Origin: Colwellia maritima
GTDB taxonomy: Bacteria; Pseudomonadota; Gammaproteobacteria; Enterobacterales; Alteromonadaceae
Direction of reading: 5' to 3'
Assembly: GCF_022669015.1 (NCBI RefSeq)
Contig: NZ_JAKKSL010000004.1
Span: 364,672-428,671, forward strand
DNA: 64,000 nt
Shown piece after piece: positions 18,160 to 29,584 of the stretch (positions are counted from its first letter, which is position 1; every line of letters begins with the position of its first letter). The notes beneath the pieces were generated by a model that saw only the letters and a program-made list of their open reading frames with translations, did not search any database and had not been told where the DNA came from. Position numbers and translations under genes: made by a program.

Positions 18160-19927
18160 TTATTTTATTTGCAAAGGCAGCATTATGTTAATGCGTGTGC
18201 CACAAATACCATCAGATTCAATATTCATTTTACCCTCATAATGTAGAATAATTTTATTTACTAAGGCAAGCCCCATTCCACTTCCTTCAACTTTATCTCT
18301 TGGTTTTAAGGTTTGAAACATTTCTATGGCTTTGTTGAATAATTCAGGCGGAATACCTGGGCCATTATCCTCAATACTAATTTTATGCATATTATTCTCT
18401 TGCACATATGACACGTTGATTTTAATGATTGCTTTGTCATGATGCTTGATGGCATTTGAAATTAAATTGCGCATTATCATTTCAAAAGGTATGCGTGGAA
18501 ATTCTAATTCAACATCATCAAGAACGGTTAATGTGACGTTATCATCATGGTCCAACAACGAGAATACTTCTTTTGTTGAAGCCGCCAAGTGCAATGTTTC
18601 AGCTTTATAGTCAAAGCGCTCTATACGAGCATAATCGAGTAAATCATTGAGTAAGTTACTCATTCGATCACTTCTGTTTTCAAGTAATGCTATATGTTTT
18701 AATGAACTCTCTGGCAGAATATCAATGCAATCTTCTTTTATCCAATTCACGAGTTTTCGCATGGCATTTAAGGGAGATTTTAAATCGTGAGAGGCAATAT
18801 AAGCAAATTCTTCAAGATCATGATTAGATTTTTCTAAGCGCTTGGTTTTTATCTTTAATTCAACATTCATATTATCGGCATACCTCAAAGCTTGTCGATT
18901 TGCCCGGGTTAAGAAAATAAATAACCCAAGAATTATAAGATCGATAAAAATACCACTCAATAGAATAAGCGTAGGTTGGTAAGACTCTGATGCTCGTCGA
19001 AAAGCTAAATTCGATTCAATATCAAAAGTCCATACCCGACCATAAAAATCGACGTCTACACTCTTTTTATATAGCGGCGATTTGTCGATATTTTCGGTGG
19101 TATTATTTGTTGCATCCTCGTAAAGCATATTTCCTTGGTCACTGATTTTCAGGGTAACTAATCTGTTTTCAATAGCTAACGTGCCAGAGATAAGTTTATA
19201 CATGATAAATGGCGCAAAACTAACACCCACAATGTTTTGCTGTCGAGATTCTACCGTGTCAATTGGAGCATAGTGTTTATAAAAAGGGGTGAAAAAGAGA
19301 AAGCCAGGAGTTTTTTATCATCTTGCACTAGAGTAATGGGCCCTGTGAGCGGGCTAATCCCGTATCTCTGGCTTTTTTTATCGCTGCGTATCGGTTTTTT
19401 TCAAACGCCATATCTAAACCAATGGCTTCTTTATTTATTTGTGCAGGTTCAATATAAGTAATGGGCCAATATTCATTTTGTTGATGTTTAGGATGAATTG
19501 TAAAACTAGGTCGCTCAGCTCGTTCGTTTGCTAAATAATCCGGTAGTTGCTCGGGGGTAATGTTATAAATAATGCCAATACCGTTAATACCTGGATAGGT
19601 TTCATCAATATGTAAACGTGTGGCATATTTATTCCATTGTGTATGGCCAAATTTTTCATCACTGGCAGCATAAAATGAAACGGCTCCCCATAAGGCTTGC
19701 TCGTATAAAGTGATACGATCTTTGACTAGTTCAATAACATGACCTGATTCACGTTGAAATCGCTCTTCTATTTTTTGGGTTACTTGTTGATTAGATATAT
19801 ACCAAGCTAGCACAGTTAACATGGCGGATAAGCACAAAATAATCCAATGGACACTGTGAAACCTGCCAAGATCAATTAATTTTTGGCGCTGATAATCGGT
19901 CTTTTTTTTAATTAAACTTAAGGGCAT
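18160..19927 (-). CDS. CHASE-domain sensor histidine kinase (apparent frameshifts)
   Basis: About 590 residues: an N-terminal membrane helix (VHWIILCLSAMLTVLAWYI), periplasmic CHASE domain (YPGINGIGIIYN, ERAERPSFTIHP), a second helix near ILLSGIFIDLIILGLFIF, HisKA with IASHDLKSPLNAM, and HATPase_c with DNGPGIPPEL and GSGMGLALVNKI. Two indels (CGGGC at 19350, poly-A at about 19315) must be repaired to join LARLTGP to DDKKTPGFLFFTPFYKH. The CHASE domain binds small extracellular ligands. The neighbouring REC-GGDEF-EAL gene is its likely partner. Confidence 0.87.
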
Positions 19928-20133
19928 TAATCATCCTTTGGTGTATTCGTTATCCTTTGTAAACTATAAATTAAATTTCAAAGATAATAAAACTAAAACG
20001 GTTTATATCCATAGTACGAGGGAAAATAGATCAAGGATCAATTAAAACCCATATTTTGATTGTTATTTCAATTTTTGTTGTGTTATCAGGATTGTCTTTA
20101 TTATTGTAGTATCAGAATTTCATTTATTCTGTT

Positions 20134-20794
20134 TTATTCTGTTTTATTTTTGTAATCACATAAATCTTCAATAATACAAGAGCCACATTTAGGGGTTCTA
20201 GCTGTGCAGGTATAACGTCCATGCAAAATAAACCAGTGATGTAAATTAAACATGAATTCTGTTTTGTTAGGGGTGTTTTTTATAATGGCTTGTTCAGTTT
20301 GTTCAACCGTTTTACCTTTGGCGTAACCAGTACGATTTGCAAGGCGTTGAATATGAGTATCCACGGCTAAGAAGTATTTGCCTTCATTGTCTTTAAGCCG
20401 GCCAAATGCTGTGTTAAGTACCACATTGGCTGTTTTTCTTCCAACGCCAGGTAATGCCTCTAATGCTGCTCTGTTTTCGGGGACTTCGCCGCCATGTAAA
20501 TCAACCAAAGATTTGACAGGTTTTTATGGTGTTTTTGGCTTTAGTATTAAATAAACCAATGGTTTTTACGTAGTTTATTAAGCCTTCAAGCCCTAAATCT
20601 AATATAGCTTGTGGAGTGTTGGCAACAGGGTATAACTTGGCTGTGGCTTTGTTTACACTAACGTCTGTTGCTTGCGCAGACAATAGTACCGCGATTAACA
20701 ATTCAAACGGTGTGCTGAAGTTTAACTCTGTTGTTGGATTTGGGTTGTTTTCACGCAACCTTGTTAACATGTCTAAACGTTTTTCTTTGTTCAT
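20134..20794 (-). CDS. nth: Endonuclease III (apparent frameshift)
   Basis: About 212 residues, the usual length. The helix-hairpin-helix ALPGVGRKTANVVL contains the catalytic Lys, VDTHIQRLANR the catalytic Asp, and CTARTPKCGSCIIEDLC the 4Fe-4S cluster ligands. The frame breaks at CCAAAG (20505-20510); with one base fewer, KTCQILVDLHGGEVPE is continuous. It removes oxidised pyrimidines in base-excision repair. The position directly downstream of rsxE is conserved in gammaproteobacteria. Confidence 0.95.
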
Positions 20795-20823
20795 TTTTTA
20801 GTAATCACACGGTTGTTATATTT

Positions 20824-21618
20824 TTAAGACTCAAAGTTGACTCTAACGCGTTCTATCGCTTGTTTTTCTATTTTAGGTTGGCGTTGTTTTATTTTATCAT
20901 CAATAACATTTTTAAGTGCAATGATGAAGCCCATTGCAATAAATGCGCCTGGCGGAAGAATAGCTAATAAAAATTGGCTATCTAAATGCATTACTTCTAT
21001 ACGTAAAACGGTTGCCCAATCACCTAACAATAAGTGTGCGCCGTCAAATAAAGTACCTTGTCCTAGTACCTCACGAATAGCACCTAATAATAGTAAGACT
21101 AACGCAAACCCTATGCCCATCATTAAGCCGTCAAAACTTGCTTGTAATATTGGGTTTTTAGACGCATAAGCTTCTGCTCTACCAATAATGGCGCAGTTGG
21201 TGACTATTAACGGTAAAAAAATACCTAAGGATTGATATACACCATAAGTGTAAGCGTTCATCAATAATTGCACACAGGTAACAAATGCTGCAATGATTAA
21301 TACAAAAATCGGGATACGAATTTCTTTTGGAACCCAGTGACGTATGGCTGAAACCGTTGCATTAGAACAAACTAGCACAAGCAGTGTCGCTAAACCTAAG
21401 CCTAAAGCATTAGTAACGGTTGCCGTTACGGCAAGCAGGGGACAAAGTCCTAATAATTGCACTAGGCCTGGGTTGTTTTTCCACAAACCTTGCAGCGCCA
21501 ATTCTTTGTATTCAGCTTTGAGTGCTTGTTTAGCTAACGCTTTTTCAGCAGACATATTGTCTGATTCTGGCGGAAGTTCGCCTGAGTTTTCAGGTAACTC
21601 TTGTGTATTAGTGCTCAT
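20824..21618 (-). CDS. rsxE: Electron transport complex subunit RsxE
   Basis: An integral membrane subunit with about six hydrophobic segments ([74 protein letters not shown]). The LVTNC-type motif is shared with RsxA. ATG at 21618 is preferred over an upstream GTG because it overlaps the rsxG stop (21608) as coupled genes do. It is part of the Rnf/Rsx complex, which moves electrons between NADH and ferredoxin or reduces SoxR. Confidence 0.95.
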   Translation of the reverse strand: MSTNTQELPENSGELPPESDNMSAEKALAKQALKAEYKELALQGLWKNNPGLVQLLGLCPLLAVTATVTNALGLGLATLLVLVCSNATVSAIRHWVPKEIRIPIFVLIIAAFVTCVQLLMNAYTYGVYQSLGIFLPLIVTNCAIIGRAEAYASKNPILQASFDGLMMGIGFALVLLLLGAIREVLGQGTLFDGAHLLLGDWATVLRIEVMHLDSQFLLAILPPGAFIAMGFIIALKNVIDDKIKQRQPKIEKQAIERVRVNFES

Positions 21619-22378
21619 TTGTGACCTCACTTTTCGTTACATTTACTTTGGTTGGGTCATGTTCAATTTGGGGATCATTATTTGTTATTGCACAACTATT
21701 AGGTAAGGTTAACAGTGTTTCTTTATTGTTTTGAAAGAATAACAGTGTTTTTTTCATGGCTTTAACAATAGCTCGGGGAGTAATAGTTGCTCCAGTAAAT
21801 TGGTCAAACATACCACCATCTTTAGCTACAGCCCAACGGTTATCGTTTTCAGAAAGCAGTTTTTTGCCATTAAAACGGGTTATCCAAGTACTTTTTCTTA
21901 TCTCTACTTTGTCACCCAAACCTGGGGTTTCTTGGTGTTTTAGTACTCGAACACCACTGACCGTGTTGTCCATGTTAATGGCAACAATAAAATCAATATT
22001 ACCATTGTAGCCATCGGGTGCGCTGCTCGTAATAGCAACGGCTATTGGTATGTTATTGTTACGGGCGATATAAGCAGTTCCTGTTGTTTTATCGTCACGG
22101 GTAAGCTTAAGCGAAGGTGCGGTTATGTTAATACAGTCTTGAGTGATGTCGTTATTATAACGGTTAGGCTCAATAATACTGTGCAGCGTATTTAACAGCT
22201 CTAGTTGTGCTTGGGCAACAATTTTATCTTTTGTTAACTCATTAACCAAACCAACAATAGCGGTACACACAATGGCAAATAGGGCTAATATGACACTATT
22301 TTTTTGTATGGCTATCCTAAAAAGAGAGGTTGTTTTTGTTTCGTCTTTAGGTTTGTCGTCAGAAAGTGGTGCAGACAT
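21608..22378 (-). CDS. rsxG: Electron transport complex subunit RsxG
   Basis: 256 residues, with one N-terminal membrane anchor ([18 protein letters not shown]) and a periplasmic FMN-binding domain. FMN is attached to Thr in [14 protein letters not shown], and [12 protein letters not shown] is conserved. The C-terminal tail after ETLLTLP is longer and more polar than in E. coli. It overlaps rsxD by one base and rsxE by about 11. Confidence 0.94.
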   Translation of the reverse strand: MSAPLSDDKPKDETKTTSLFRIAIQKNSVILALFAIVCTAIVGLVNELTKDKIVAQAQLELLNTLHSIIEPNRYNNDITQDCINITAPSLKLTRDDKTTGTAYIARNNNIPIAVAITSSAPDGYNGNIDFIVAINMDNTVSGVRVLKHQETPGLGDKVEIRKSTWITRFNGKKLLSENDNRWAVAKDGGMFDQFTGATITPRAIVKAMKKTLLFFQNNKETLLTLPNSCAITNNDPQIEHDPTKVNVTKSEVTNEH

Positions 22379-23532
22379 TACTTAACCTCGCCTTGCTCAT
22401 CTGTTTTCGATTTACTGTTTTTATCGTTAAGTACTGACAAATTCTCAGTGTTAAGGGAATGACCATAAGTACGTGGGCGAGTATATTGATCCACAAGTGG
22501 TGCTGCCATGTTACACAGTAATACAGCAAATGCGACACCGTCTGGGTAACCACCATAAGTACGAATTAGGTAAACTAATAATCCGGCTAGCGCTCCAATA
22601 ACTAAACGACCTTTTACACTGGTAGCACCTGAAACCGGGTCAGTTAAAATAAAAAAGGCGCCTAGCATACAGCCCCCCGTAAGCCAATGAAAAAAGGTAG
22701 AGCCGCTTGTATCGGGACTGACGCTATACGCGATAAAAGAACAGATAAATAAACTTAATAAAAAGCTAAAAGGTGTTTGCCAAGCAATGGCTTTTTTGGC
22801 AATTAATACCAAACCACCGGCGAAAAAAGCGATATTTACCCATTCCCACCCAAAAGCAAAACCTAAACTTTCTGATAAGTTATTAGAAAACAGCTCATTT
22901 TTCATGGTTTCAAATGTTGTATAACCTAACCCAATTGTCGTTTTCAGTGTATCTAGCGGTGTGGCCATGGTGAAGCCATCTATATTCGTACGAAGCTGTT
23001 CTATTGAATAACCATCATTAGTAAAACCAGTAAAGATAGTATTTAGTGTATTGGAAAAATCTAATTCTATGCTCATAAGAGCGAGTGTTGGTTGCCAAGA
23101 GGTCATTTGTACTGGAAATGAAATTAATAACATGACATAAGCGGCCATGGTCGGATTAAATAAGTTATGACCTAAACCGCCATAGAGTTGTTTAACTACC
23201 AGAATAGCGAATGCGGCGCCAATCACTGAAATCCACCAAGGGGCAATAGCAGGTAAACAGATACCTAGCAACACGGCGGTAAGTATGGCGCTACCATCAA
23301 AAAGTTGTTTACTAATGCCTTTGTTAACCTTTTTATTTCGTAGTGATAAGGCGATAAATTCACAAACTAATGCGGTGGCTACCGCTAAGGTAATATGAAT
23401 AATATTACCCCAACCAAAAAAGTACCATTGGGCTAAAATACCGGGCAATAATGCATAAATAACAATACGCATTAAGGCAGATGTTTCAGCTTGATTGTGA
23501 TTATGGGGTGAACTTGCTATCCAAAATGCCAT
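22378..23532 (-). CDS. rsxD: Electron transport complex subunit RsxD
   Basis: 384 residues, polytopic (about nine helices). The FMN attachment site is DPVSGATSVKGRL, and GGLGHNLFNPTMAAYV and TGGCMLGAFFILTDP are family landmarks. The N-terminus AFWIASSPHNH carries the usual SSPH. The last ~25 residues are charged. It starts 3 bp after rsxC. Confidence 0.95.
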   Translation of the reverse strand: MAFWIASSPHNHNQAETSALMRIVIYALLPGILAQWYFFGWGNIIHITLAVATALVCEFIALSLRNKKVNKGISKQLFDGSAILTAVLLGICLPAIAPWWISVIGAAFAILVVKQLYGGLGHNLFNPTMAAYVMLLISFPVQMTSWQPTLALMSIELDFSNTLNTIFTGFTNDGYSIEQLRTNIDGFTMATPLDTLKTTIGLGYTTFETMKNELFSNNLSESLGFAFGWEWVNIAFFAGGLVLIAKKAIAWQTPFSFLLSLFICSFIAYSVSPDTSGSTFFHWLTGGCMLGAFFILTDPVSGATSVKGRLVIGALAGLLVYLIRTYGGYPDGVAFAVLLCNMAAPLVDQYTRPRTYGHSLNTENLSVLNDKNSKSKTDEQGEVK

Positions 23533-23534
23533 AA

Positions 23535-25749
23535 TTATTCTGATTCTTCTTTGCTAAGTTTTAAGGATGATTGTGCTTCGTTATTGGTTTCTTTTAATAG
23601 CTCAGCTTGTTTGGCTTGTTCTTTTTTTGCGTTGGCTTTAGCCTTTGCCTTGGCGACAGCTTGGGTAATTCTTGCTTTTTTGTCGTTTATATTAGGCGAC
23701 GCATCATCTGGTTTTTCGATATCTGAATTGATCTCGGGCGCTTCTATTTCCTTTTTCGCTTCTTTCTTTGCCTTAGCTTTGGCAATTGCCGCGGCAATTT
23801 TTGCTTTTTTATCTAGCGCGTCATTACTCACGGAATGATCTTCAGGTGATTTTTTCTCTTGTACTTGTGATTTTTCATTGTTGTTATCACTACTCGGTAC
23901 ATTTTCTGTAACGGCGGGCTCTTCTGTAGCATTATGCTTTGCAAGCCTTTTGGCTTTTGCTCTAGCAATAGCCGCTTTTACTTGTGATTTTTCATTGGTG
24001 TCATCACTACTCGGTACATTTTCAGTAACGGGCGGCTCTACCATAGCATTATGCTTCGCAAGCTTTTTGGCTTTTGCTCTAGCAATAGCCGCTTGTACTT
24101 GAGATGTTCCACTTTTTTCATCGGTGTTGGCATCAGTTGATTCATTACCTTTTTCATCCGCTTGCTTCTTAGCTTTTACTCTAGCTAAGGCTGCGGCAAC
24201 AGCTGAACTAGCGCTACTGCCATCAGCTGATTTTTTGTTCATGGTTGCTTTACGTGCGGCAGCCGCTTTTTTATGTTTTTCTTCACGGGCTATTTTTTCT
24301 TTTTCTAGGCGGAGTTTTCGTGCTTCAAAGCGTACTTTGGCTTTTTCAGATTTAATGTCAAGTTGTTGTTGTTGACGTATTTCAGCTTTAGCCACTCGGT
24401 AATATTGCACTAACGGAATTTGGCTTGGGCAAACATAAGCACAGGCACCACAATCGATACAATCAAAAATATTGAGTTTGGTTAGTTGCTGAAAGTCTTT
24501 TGCCTTAGCGCTCCACTGCATTTCTTGTGGTAGTAATTGGCTAGGGCACACTTCTGCGCATTGACCACAACGAATACACTCTACTTCATTACTGTAATTG
24601 TCAAAGGCACTTGGCATTTCAGTTTTACTTGGCGCTAAAATACAGTTACTGGTTTTAATAATGGGGACTAATTCATTTAAAATACTAAAGCCCATTAAAG
24701 GGCCGCCCATAATGACTGGAGGCGTTACATTATTATCCGCATTGTTTGCTATAACACGCTCATTAGTAAAACCCGTTTGTTCAAGTAAATAACTTACTGG
24801 TGTGCCTAACAAAGCCCACACATTTTGTGGTTTGCTTAACGCTTGACCGGTGAGTGTTACAACTCGTCTAATTAACGGTGTATCATGAATTACAGCATCA
24901 CTAATAGCAAAACAAGTGGCAACGTTTTGTACAACAATGCCAGAATGAATTGGCAGAGAGCCACTTTTAACTTCTTTGCCTGTCAGTATCTTAATTAACT
25001 GTTTTTCTCCACCGGATGGGTATTTGGTGGGGATTACGCAAACCTTGATTTTTTCTATATCTTTTGTGGCTTGTTGCAATGCTTTAATAGCTATTGGTTT
25101 ATTGTTTTCAATGCCAATGAGTATAAAACCGGGGTTTAGCAAGTGATCAAGTATTTTTATGCCATCAATAATTGCTTCACTTTGTTCGCGCATTAATAAA
25201 TCATCAGACGTGATATAAGGTTCACACTCTGCGGCATTGATGATTAAAAAATTAATGTCAGGTTTGGTATTCACTTTTATGTGGGTGGGAAAACCAAGCT
25301 CCGCCCATACCTGCAATACCAAGATCAGCAATTTTTTTAAGAATTTCTTGCTTATTGAGTTGAGTGAAGTCTTGGCAGATTTGTCGTGGTAGCCAAGTAT
25401 CTTCATAGTCTACATCAAGAAAAACACAAAGCTCACTTAACCCTGATGGATGTGCAATAACTGATTTTTTTATATCACTAATAATACCACTGGTTGGTGC
25501 ATGTATTGGCACAGCCATTGGGTTGGTACTCTGAGTTAAGGGTTGACCTTTTAATACTTTATCACCTACTTTTACCAACAAATCTCCTTGGCGACCTATA
25601 TGCTGTTGCAAAGGTATGATGAGTTGTTTTGGTAAGGGTAATTGCCTAATAGGCTTATCAGACGTTAATTGCTTTTGTTCAGGAGGGTGAATACCGCCAT
25701 GAAATTGCCAGAATTTTTGTTGATTGATGCGTTCGATTATAGATTCCAT
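23535..25749 (-). CDS. rsxC: Electron transport complex subunit RsxC (apparent frameshift)
   Basis: About 738 residues. NADH/FMN-binding module: GGIHPPEQKQ, GIAGMGGAGFPTHIKV (repaired), LIINAAECEPYITSDD. Two 4Fe-4S motifs: CIRCGQCAEVCPSQ and CIDCGACAYVCPSQ. The break is at CCAAG 25294-25298; restoring CCAG gives GGAGFPTH. After about residue 490 comes a long Ala/Lys tail with near-repeats of the form QVKAAIARAKAKRLAKHNA, as in other RsxC proteins. It is the electron-entry subunit of the complex. Confidence 0.95.
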
Positions 25750-25761
25750 GAGTATTTGCTC

Positions 25762-26316
25762 CTAATCTACTTGCTTAACAGCAATTTTAGTTAAATCCCA
25801 TTGCCAATTTTGAATCGTTTCAGGAATAGGGCGCATTTCAATGCAATCAACCGGGCAGGGGGCTACACATAAATCACAACCTGTGCATTCATCGCTAATA
25901 ATAGTGTGCATTTGTTTTGCTGCACCAAGAATAGCGTCAACGGGACATGCCTGAATACATTTAGTACAACCAATGCAGTCTTCTTCTATAATGAAAGCAA
26001 CGGTTGGGCCCTTATTAGCATCATGGTTTTCATCTAAAGGCTCTACTTCTACACCTAATAAATCCGCTATTTTCTTAATTGTGTCTTCACCGCCTGGTGC
26101 ACACTTATTAATAGCTTCACCATTAGCTACCGCTTCAGCATAAGGTTTACACCCCGGGTAGCCACATTGGCCACATTGCGTTTGTGGTAGAAGGGCATCA
26201 AGTTGTTCAACAATAGGGTCGCCTTCAACATGAAAACGTACTGATGCATAGCCAAGTATGGCACCAAATAGGGCTGCAATCAGTCCTAAAACAAGTATGG
26301 CAATTAAAATATTCAT
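25762..26316 (-). CDS. rsxB: Electron transport complex subunit RsxB (ferredoxin-like)
   Basis: 184 residues: an N-terminal membrane helix ([19 protein letters not shown]), then [15 protein letters not shown] with a distal Cys (KCAPGG), and two 4Fe-4S motifs, [16 protein letters not shown] and [16 protein letters not shown]. It passes electrons between cytoplasmic RsxC and the membrane subunits. It sits 12 bp before rsxC. Confidence 0.96.
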   Translation of the reverse strand: MNILIAILVLGLIAALFGAILGYASVRFHVEGDPIVEQLDALLPQTQCGQCGYPGCKPYAEAVANGEAINKCAPGGEDTIKKIADLLGVEVEPLDENHDANKGPTVAFIIEEDCIGCTKCIQACPVDAILGAAKQMHTIISDECTGCDLCVAPCPVDCIEMRPIPETIQNWQWDLTKIAVKQVD

Positions 26317-26330
26317 AGGTTAAATGTACT

Positions 26331-26912
26331 CTATATCTTTACTAGGCCAGAAAAGCCCATAAAAGCTAAAGACATGAGGCCGGCAGTGATCATCGCAATA
26401 GCGGCGCCTTTAAAAGGTGTTGGTACATCGGCATTAACGAGTTTTTCTCTCATCGCTGAAAACATCACTAAAACTAAAGAAAATCCGGCGGCAGCACCAA
26501 AGCCATAAACAATAGATTCAAAAAAGTTATGCTCTAACCTTAAGTTTAACAAAGCAACCCCTAGGACAGCACAATTCGTCGTAATTAACGGTAAGAAAAT
26601 ACCTAATAAACGATATAAACTGGTACTGGTTTTGTGTACAACCATTTCAGTAAATTGCACAACAACGGCAATTACTAAAATAAAGCTCATTGTGGTTAGG
26701 TATTCAAGATTGAGTGGCGCTAAAATATACGTGGTAACTAAGTAGCTGAGCAATGATGCAAGCGTCATAACGAAGGTAGTGGCAAACGACATGCCAATAG
26801 CCGTTTCAGTACGAGATGACACCCCCATAAAAGGGCATAAACCAAGAAATTGCACCAATACAAAGTTATTTACGAGTACTGTGCCAATAAGTAGCAGAAT
26901 GTAATCAGTCAT
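26331..26912 (-). CDS. rsxA: Electron transport complex subunit RsxA
   Basis: 193 residues with six membrane helices, starting [31 protein letters not shown]. The second conserved loop is [14 protein letters not shown], and the paired Cys residues in these motifs bind the intramembrane iron-sulfur cluster shared with RsxE. It is the first gene of the rsxABCDGE-nth unit. Confidence 0.96.
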   Translation of the reverse strand: MTDYILLLIGTVLVNNFVLVQFLGLCPFMGVSSRTETAIGMSFATTFVMTLASLLSYLVTTYILAPLNLEYLTTMSFILVIAVVVQFTEMVVHKTSTSLYRLLGIFLPLITTNCAVLGVALLNLRLEHNFFESIVYGFGAAAGFSLVLVMFSAMREKLVNADVPTPFKGAAIAMITAGLMSLAFMGFSGLVKI

Positions 26913-27045
26913 TTGCGAGTTAGATCAGAACGTTAGTTTTATAATATTAGCTACATTATCCTTTGTTTTAGTCGATATAACAACACCACGATTAATAAGG
27001 TTGTTATGTGATAATGATCTGGATTAATGATTTGTGAATTATAAA

Positions 27046-27073
27046 AAAGCCAAATAATAAGTTATTTGGCTTT
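27046..27073 (-). terminator. Terminator after the CsrD-like gene
   Basis: AAAGCCAAATAA-TAAG-TTATTTGGCTTT is a 12-bp perfect stem just past the stop at 27099, with A-rich flank on the plus strand (T-rich on the minus). It separates the CsrD-like gene from rsxA. Confidence 0.8.
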
Positions 27074-27098
27074 ACAAAAAAACTGTTCGGGTAACTAC

Positions 27099-29039
27099 TT
27101 ATAGTGGATGAGGTTTTCCAATGTAAAATCCCTGACAACCATCAATGAAGAGTTTTTCTAAGGTATGTTTTTCTTCTTGGCTTTCTACGCTTTCAGCTAG
27201 TACATTAATGCTTAATCTGTGGGCTAAATCAACCATTAAGCGTAAAAAGTATTGATTGTTTTTATCGTCGTCAATATCGCGGGTGTAAGAGCTATCCATT
27301 TTAATGTAATCAGGGGTTAAATCCCTAAAAAATTTAAATGAGGTTAAGCCAACGCCGAATCGCTCAACGGTAACTCTGGAGCCAACACGATGTAACATAT
27401 CAACTAAACGTTTACTGGTTTTTATATTTTGTTGTAAGCCGTATTCTGATATTTCAAAAATTAAATGTGTAGCTACTTTAGGGTCGCGCAATAATCGACG
27501 TTCTAACCAAATAATGAAATGCTCGTCACTAATACTTCTTGGGCTGATATTTATACCGAAGCTGTGACCAAGCATATTTTTATCTACAATATTCCTAATG
27601 GTGGTTTCAACAATAAGTTTGTCAACGGCCGTTATTTTGTCAAGTTTTTCTGCCATGGCAATAAAAGAAGCGGTGGGTAACATTTCGTCGTTAGAGTTGA
27701 GGAAACGGGCTAACACTTCACCATATACTTTACTGTTGCGACCCGTTGGTTGAATAGGTTGTAACAATAATGTGACACGTTGATTTTCTATAACGCTTTC
27801 AATTTCTTGTCGCCAATTTTGGTTACCATAGTTAGCGCTATTTTTTTGTAATATATCAGTATCTGTTTGTGTGTACCAAGAATTAGGGGATTGTGTTTGG
27901 GCTATACTCACTCCCGTATCAGCTAACGCAAGTAATTCACCTAAGGGTTTTGTTTTGTCAAAACCGACTAAACCAGAATAAGCAACCGAGTCTAGATCTG
28001 ACGCAAGTTGATACTCATTAAATAACAGGGTTAACTCTTTTGTCAGATTTTCTGCTTGCTTTAATTTGATGTTAGGTAATATACAGGCAAAATCCGAGCT
28101 ATTTAATCTGAATAACTTACTATCAGGATAAACTGAAACTGCTTTTTTTATAAGTGATGCTACGTGCGCAATATAATTGTCACCTTCGTGATAGCCGTGT
28201 ATTTGATTAATAGTTTGTAATTCAGAGCAACGTGTCATAACTAGCACACCAAATTTTACAGGACTATCATTAACCACTTGGTTTTCATAAAATTGGACAA
28301 AACGACCCCGATTATCAAGTTTCGTGAGTGAGTCAACGTAGGCGGTTTGCTCTAAATCAACCACGTTTTTAAGTTGCAATTTCATTAAGGCTTTAATGTC
28401 ATCAACACCCTGTTTTAATTCTGGTATTTCTAATACATCATGGTCGGCAGTAGACTTGTCATTATTTGTTTTATTCGGGTTTTTAATTAATGCTAGGTCG
28501 TTTTTAATTTGTTGCCCAATAATATTAAATACCGCTTTATGACGTTTTGAGCTTAGGGTGGCAGCAATAAAAACAAGTACAAGAGAAAGCACAATAGAAA
28601 GGATAATAAAAGTTAATACTAAAATTGACTCACCTTTAAAGTTGAGCCGGTATTCAATAGTAAGCTGTAGATTTGGAGCATTTACTTTTGTAGGTTCAGG
28701 AAATATAAAAGGAATATTTACAATGGCGTCTTTATTAGTAAATTGACCTAGTTGTTTTCCTGTGGTGCTATAAATAGCTAATTGTTTATAATTAGATATT
28801 TTTTTAAGTGTACTTAAAAGGTTATTTGCCGTTTTTAACTCATCATCTTCATCATTCACCGTAAAGTGTTGTGTTAATGAATTAATGAGTGAAATGTGCT
28901 CTTGGCTTTTGGTTCCAAGTAATGAAGACAACATGGTGATAGAAATAACGCTGATAGACACAATAAAAATTAGAGCCAAAGCAACATTTCTTAATAATAA
29001 CTGGGGGAATGTGTACATATCTAGTAAATTGCTCCACAA
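27099..29039 (-). CDS. Degenerate GGDEF/EAL membrane protein (CsrD/MshH-like)
   Basis: 646 residues with two membrane helices (LLLRNVALALIFIVSISVISI and ILVLTFIILSIVLSLVLVFIA) around a short periplasmic domain. The GGDEF position reads NSSDF and the EAL position reads EVL (GEVLARF), so both active sites are lost, as in E. coli CsrD (HRSDF/ELM). The fold segments YVDSLTKLDNRGRF and RFGVGLTSFKFFRDLTPDYIKMD are otherwise conserved. CsrD directs decay of CsrB/C small RNAs; that role here is inferred from the shared degeneracy. A LapD-type c-di-GMP receptor is the main alternative. Confidence 0.78.
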   Translation of the reverse strand: MWSNLLDMYTFPQLLLRNVALALIFIVSISVISITMLSSLLGTKSQEHISLINSLTQHFTVNDEDDELKTANNLLSTLKKISNYKQLAIYSTTGKQLGQFTNKDAIVNIPFIFPEPTKVNAPNLQLTIEYRLNFKGESILVLTFIILSIVLSLVLVFIAATLSSKRHKAVFNIIGQQIKNDLALIKNPNKTNNDKSTADHDVLEIPELKQGVDDIKALMKLQLKNVVDLEQTAYVDSLTKLDNRGRFVQFYENQVVNDSPVKFGVLVMTRCSELQTINQIHGYHEGDNYIAHVASLIKKAVSVYPDSKLFRLNSSDFACILPNIKLKQAENLTKELTLLFNEYQLASDLDSVAYSGLVGFDKTKPLGELLALADTGVSIAQTQSPNSWYTQTDTDILQKNSANYGNQNWRQEIESVIENQRVTLLLQPIQPTGRNSKVYGEVLARFLNSNDEMLPTASFIAMAEKLDKITAVDKLIVETTIRNIVDKNMLGHSFGINISPRSISDEHFIIWLERRLLRDPKVATHLIFEISEYGLQQNIKTSKRLVDMLHRVGSRVTVERFGVGLTSFKFFRDLTPDYIKMDSSYTRDIDDDKNNQYFLRLMVDLAHRLSINVLAESVESQEEKHTLEKLFIDGCQGFYIGKPHPL

Positions 29040-29325
29040 AAAACACTAAATTTATTGAGTTAACATTAACCACTATAAAGCTTTATAGCACTGATACCGA
29101 GTTTATACTAACTTATTGTAATGCATATGTTAATTAATTGCGCTAATTTCTGTTGTTTTTTAAGCATATAATTGCCATTCACGCTTGCGCTTAGACGTTC
29201 GCCCTTATATAATCTGTCCTGTTCTTTTTACTGTAAAGCTAAAATTGAACAGATAGCAAGATGTCACTGAAGAATTTACCCACTACTTTTTCGTGTGAAT
29301 GTGGGGGTTCCTATTCTTGTTATTA

Positions 29326-29415
29326 GTACTTTTTCTTAACGGTGCTTAGCTAAAAGACTGTTAAATAAAAAGTATGGGGTCAGTGATATAGGCCCCTGTT
29401 ATGGGGTTTTTTTGT
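29326..29415 (+). ncRNA. Candidate structured RNA ending in a terminator
   Basis: A stem pairs TACTTTTT-c-TTAAC with GTTAA-at-AAAAAGTA around a GCTTAGC loop. It is followed by GGCCCC-TGTTAT-GGGG and a T-run. This is the layout of a small RNA or leader RNA. No known Rfam family is recognised. Confidence 0.35.
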
Positions 29416-29492
29416 TTTTAATGTTTAGTATTTATTAGCCCGTTGCTTTGGCAAGTATTAAAAACAAAAATATACAGCAAAAATATATGTCG

Positions 29493-29515
29493 GGCTATAA
29501 GCCCTTTTTTTGTAC
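29493..29515 (+). terminator. Terminator-like hairpin before rimP
   Basis: GGGCT-ATA-AGCCC followed by seven Ts, about 75 bp ahead of rimP. It could terminate upstream RNA or act as an operon attenuator; NusA autoregulates this operon in E. coli. Confidence 0.6.
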
Positions 29516-29584
29516 CTTAAATTTTATTTGACGTGAATTTTCAATTGATTTTAAGTTGATTTTAGGTAAAACAGGAGAAAACGA

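Larger units (their letters stand above)
29040..29584. other. Long structured leader region upstream of rimP
   Basis: 545 bp without a coding frame. It holds a long hairpin (29326-29373) and two terminator-like hairpins (29388-29415 and 29493-29515). It may include a small RNA and the attenuated leader of the rimP-nusA-infB operon. An initiator tRNA gene, found here in E. coli, was looked for and not seen. Confidence 0.5.

Noticed and set aside
29215..29330. Possible tRNA gene upstream of rimP, as in enterobacteria
   Set aside because: No T-loop (GGTTCRA) with matching acceptor stem and CCA was found.
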